The position numbers were made by a program, and so were the translations under genes. Positions 61,972-64,000 of a stretch of 64,000 nt of DNA are shown in pieces. Source of the DNA: Bacteroidales bacterium (lineage in GTDB: Bacteria > Bacteroidota > Bacteroidia > Bacteroidales > NBLH01); assembly GCA_016937695.1 (NCBI GenBank), contig JAFGWC010000133.1, positions 1 through 64,000 of the forward strand, given 5' to 3'. Below the pieces are notes generated by a model. That model was not told the DNA's origin. It saw nothing but the letters and a program-made list of their open reading frames with translations, and searched no databases. Within the stretch, counting starts at the first letter, position 1, and every line of letters starts with the position of its first letter.

Positions 61972-62003
61972 CTGCAAGGTCTATCGACGCTTGCAGGTTT
62001 TTT
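61972..62003 (+). terminator. Intrinsic terminator after HIT gene
   Basis: CTGCAAG...CTTGCAG then GGTTTTTT. Confidence 0.8.
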
Positions 62004-62017
62004 ATCACTAATTTATT

Positions 62018-62521
62018 CTAAGTAAAGATTATTTGAGTTTGTTGTCCTCCGACTAATTCATAAAATTCGCCAACTGTTATAATGTCTTTAACATCATCAA
62101 ATAAATCTTCTTTTTTTAGTTTAAACATATCAACAGCCAATTTACAAGCATATAATTCGCCTCCACCGGCAGTTATCATTTCTAAAAACTCATCAACAGG
62201 CGGAATATCAAGAGCTTCCATTTGTTTTTTCATCATTGCAGAAACTCCAGCCTCAACTCCCGGAATTGCGCCTAATAAAGTAGGAAATGGAATTCCACCC
62301 GGCATTGTCATTGCTGGATTTCCAACTGTAGCTGTATGCAATTTCAGCATTTTCTTTTTTGTTATTGCATCAAGCCCAAAAAATGTAAAAAATACTTTTG
62401 TTTCAATGCCTTCCATAACAGCTCCATTAGCCATAACAAGTGTTGCATAAACGTCTTCAATGCTTCCTTTTGCACAAATTATCACCACTTTTTTTAACGG
62501 GTATTTATTTTCTTCGCTCAT
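62018..62521 (-). CDS. DsrE/DsrF/DrsH-like family protein
   Basis: KVVIICAKGSIEDVYATLVMANGAVMEGIETKVFFTFFGLDAI...GGGELYACKLAVDMF. Confidence 0.87.
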   Translation of the reverse strand: MSEENKYPLKKVVIICAKGSIEDVYATLVMANGAVMEGIETKVFFTFFGLDAITKKKMLKLHTATVGNPAMTMPGGIPFPTLLGAIPGVEAGVSAMMKKQMEALDIPPVDEFLEMITAGGGELYACKLAVDMFKLKKEDLFDDVKDIITVGEFYELVGGQQTQIIFT

Positions 62522-62630
62522 TTTTTTTGGTTTTAAATTTATTCTTGAAAATATTTTGTTGAAATGTACTTTCCATATTACTTTCAGAACTATGGAAAGT
62601 GCTTAATTCAACCCTCAAAATAAACAATAA

Positions 62631-62942
62631 CTAAACGCAAGTAGAAGGTTTTGAAACGCCTGCATATTTTGTTGCTTTTTTTAATGGCGCACCCGGAAAT
62701 AACTGATAAAACCCTTTAATATCAGTAAATCCGGATTTGCCAATTGCCCTAATTGTTAATGCAGAACCGCTTAAAACTTTTTCTCTAATAAATTCCAAAA
62801 GTTTAATGTGCTCTTCAGTAAGGTTTAAACCTTCTTCTTTTGCCATTTCTTTAGCAATTTCTTTTGTCCATTGACTGGAATCAGTCATATATCCTTCTTC
62901 ATCAACTGATATATTAACTCCTGAATAATTTTTTTGTGCCAT
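62631..62942 (-). CDS. TusE/DsrC-family sulfur relay protein (single conserved C-terminal Cys)
   Basis: DEEGYMTDSSQWTKEIAKEMAKEEGL...C-term YAGVSKPSTCV. Confidence 0.92.
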   Translation of the reverse strand: MAQKNYSGVNISVDEEGYMTDSSQWTKEIAKEMAKEEGLNLTEEHIKLLEFIREKVLSGSALTIRAIGKSGFTDIKGFYQLFPGAPLKKATKYAGVSKPSTCV

Positions 62943-62964
62943 AACTTTAAATTTTTATTAATTT

Positions 62965-63639
62965 TTAATTACTTTTTGTTTGAATAGATAGTTGTTCTAA
63001 AAATTTCATCATAAAACCCATATTGTGCTTCATTTCTTTAGAATTCATTTTTCTCATAACTTTCCATATTGAATATTGTTCAATATTTTCATTATCTAAA
63101 TTATTAAAAACAGTAAGTGTATTGTTTACAGAATTTAGCATTTTAGCATTGCTAATATTTTTGAAGATGTTGATAATCAGGCCAATATTATCAGCTAAAG
63201 CTTTAATATCTTCTTTGTTGATATTTTTTATCATATTATCAAAAACATTCATCCATTCAGCAATAAATTCAAAATAACCTTTTTGTTCAAATTCAGTCAT
63301 TTTATTAATTGCATCAACACCAACTTGATTAATAATTGGAGATAAATCTTTAAAAAGGTCAGTTACACTTTCAAGTGTTTCAAACATCTGATTAAAGGTT
63401 CCAATATTTCGTACAAATCTGATTATCAGATTGTTTAAGGCATCATAATCTAAATCTACGCCTGCTTTATCAAGCGATTGAACAGTGCTTGTAAAAGCGT
63501 CTTTACCAATTATTGATAAATCATCGGCAAGATCTTCTAATTGCTCTCTTTTAAGTCTTTGTTTATTAACCTCATTAAGAACTAAATCAAGTTTTTGATT
63601 TATTTCATTAATTTGGTTTTGCATATTTATATCTGTCAT
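62965..63639 (-). CDS. DUF1641-family helical protein
   Basis: Amphipathic helices, position between TusE and SQR genes. Confidence 0.7.
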   Translation of the reverse strand: MTDINMQNQINEINQKLDLVLNEVNKQRLKREQLEDLADDLSIIGKDAFTSTVQSLDKAGVDLDYDALNNLIIRFVRNIGTFNQMFETLESVTDLFKDLSPIINQVGVDAINKMTEFEQKGYFEFIAEWMNVFDNMIKNINKEDIKALADNIGLIINIFKNISNAKMLNSVNNTLTVFNNLDNENIEQYSIWKVMRKMNSKEMKHNMGFMMKFLEQLSIQTKSN

Positions 63640-63657
63640 GATTATTTATATTTTAGA

Positions 63658-64000
63658 TTAAAAATCATGCATTTTTTTACCTGCCATTGTCATGTGCGAA
63701 CTAATTGGCATTTCTTTTCCTTTAAGTAAAATATGCCAATATATCCAACGGAAAAGTAATTTACCGTAATGGTTCATTCTAGTTTCTTTTAATAAACCAA
63801 AAGGTCCGATTCCGGGAAACGGAAACGCTCCAGGAAGAGGTTCTGTATCGTAATTAAAATCAATTAAAGCACCTTTACCAAAACCGGTTTCGATATAACA
63901 ATTTGAATGTCCATCGAATTTTCCGGTATATGGTCTTCCTTCAATAGAACACATAAGGTTTTCAAAAACAACTTCGGCAGCAAAATGTACAACAGAGCCG
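63658..64000 (-). CDS. Sulfide:quinone oxidoreductase-like flavoprotein (partial, C-terminal part)
   Basis: GSVVHFAAEVVFENLMCSIEGRPYTGKFDGHSNCYIETGFGKGALIDFNYDTEPLPG; open to window edge. Confidence 0.8.
   Translation of the reverse strand, partial: GSVVHFAAEVVFENLMCSIEGRPYTGKFDGHSNCYIETGFGKGALIDFNYDTEPLPGAFPFPGIGPFGLLKETRMNHYGKLLFRWIYWHILLKGKEMPISSHMTMAGKKMHDF

Noticed and set aside
62082-62450. 122-aa plus ORF
   Set aside because: Antisense to the DsrE-like gene with a clear family pattern
1-64000. CRISPR arrays, tRNAs, rRNAs, transposases, integrases
   Set aside because: No spaced direct repeats, cloverleaf-like segments or transposase/integrase motifs seen by reading; a tRNAscan/ISfinder run would be needed for certainty

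Overview
AT-rich Bacteroidota-type (probably Bacteroidales/Marinilabiliales-like) chromosomal segment. I found no rRNA, tRNA, CRISPR array or transposase. Left part: partial metH, TlpA-type thioredoxins, prmA, rlpA, an octaheme tetrathionate-reductase-like cytochrome next to a cytochrome b fused to two PAS domains, ispG, gldA, and metK behind a probable SAM-II riboswitch. At 18-29 kb is an anaerobe-type cluster: DUF5320, a small Cys4+ protein, two ferredoxin-containing Mrp-like ATPases, NifX-like proteins, MIP18/DUF59, a 10TM transporter, an OYE-type flavin/Fe-S oxidoreductase, DUF89, CGGC, two TrmO paralogs, a radical SAM protein and a decayed third TrmO copy. It is followed by a frameshifted histidine kinase. 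At 38-47 kb is a periplasmic sulfur-respiration locus: PsrABC, split YeeE/YedE, three rhodanese-family proteins and a PLP C-S lyase. At 46.8-50.6 kb are a DUF134 regulator and cydAB with a possible CydX-like microprotein. At 53.6-61.3 kb is a tight five-gene operon: TIR-like protein, membrane nSTAND-WD40 protein, OM barrel, beta-propeller lipoprotein and SpoIIE phosphatase. The right edge holds an SQR-DUF1641-TusE-DsrE sulfur cluster. Strongest candidates for something undescribed: (1) two adjacent membrane-anchored pseudo-rhodaneses that have lost the catalytic Cys but share a Lys-rich tail ending in GGC; (2) the TIR/nSTAND-WD40/OM/propeller/PP2C operon; (3) a palindrome shared by the DUF134 regulator promoter and the DUF5320/Mrp cluster promoter, paired with a Cys module shared by the regulator and a cluster protein. 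All functional calls come from reading the protein sequences; no database search was run.
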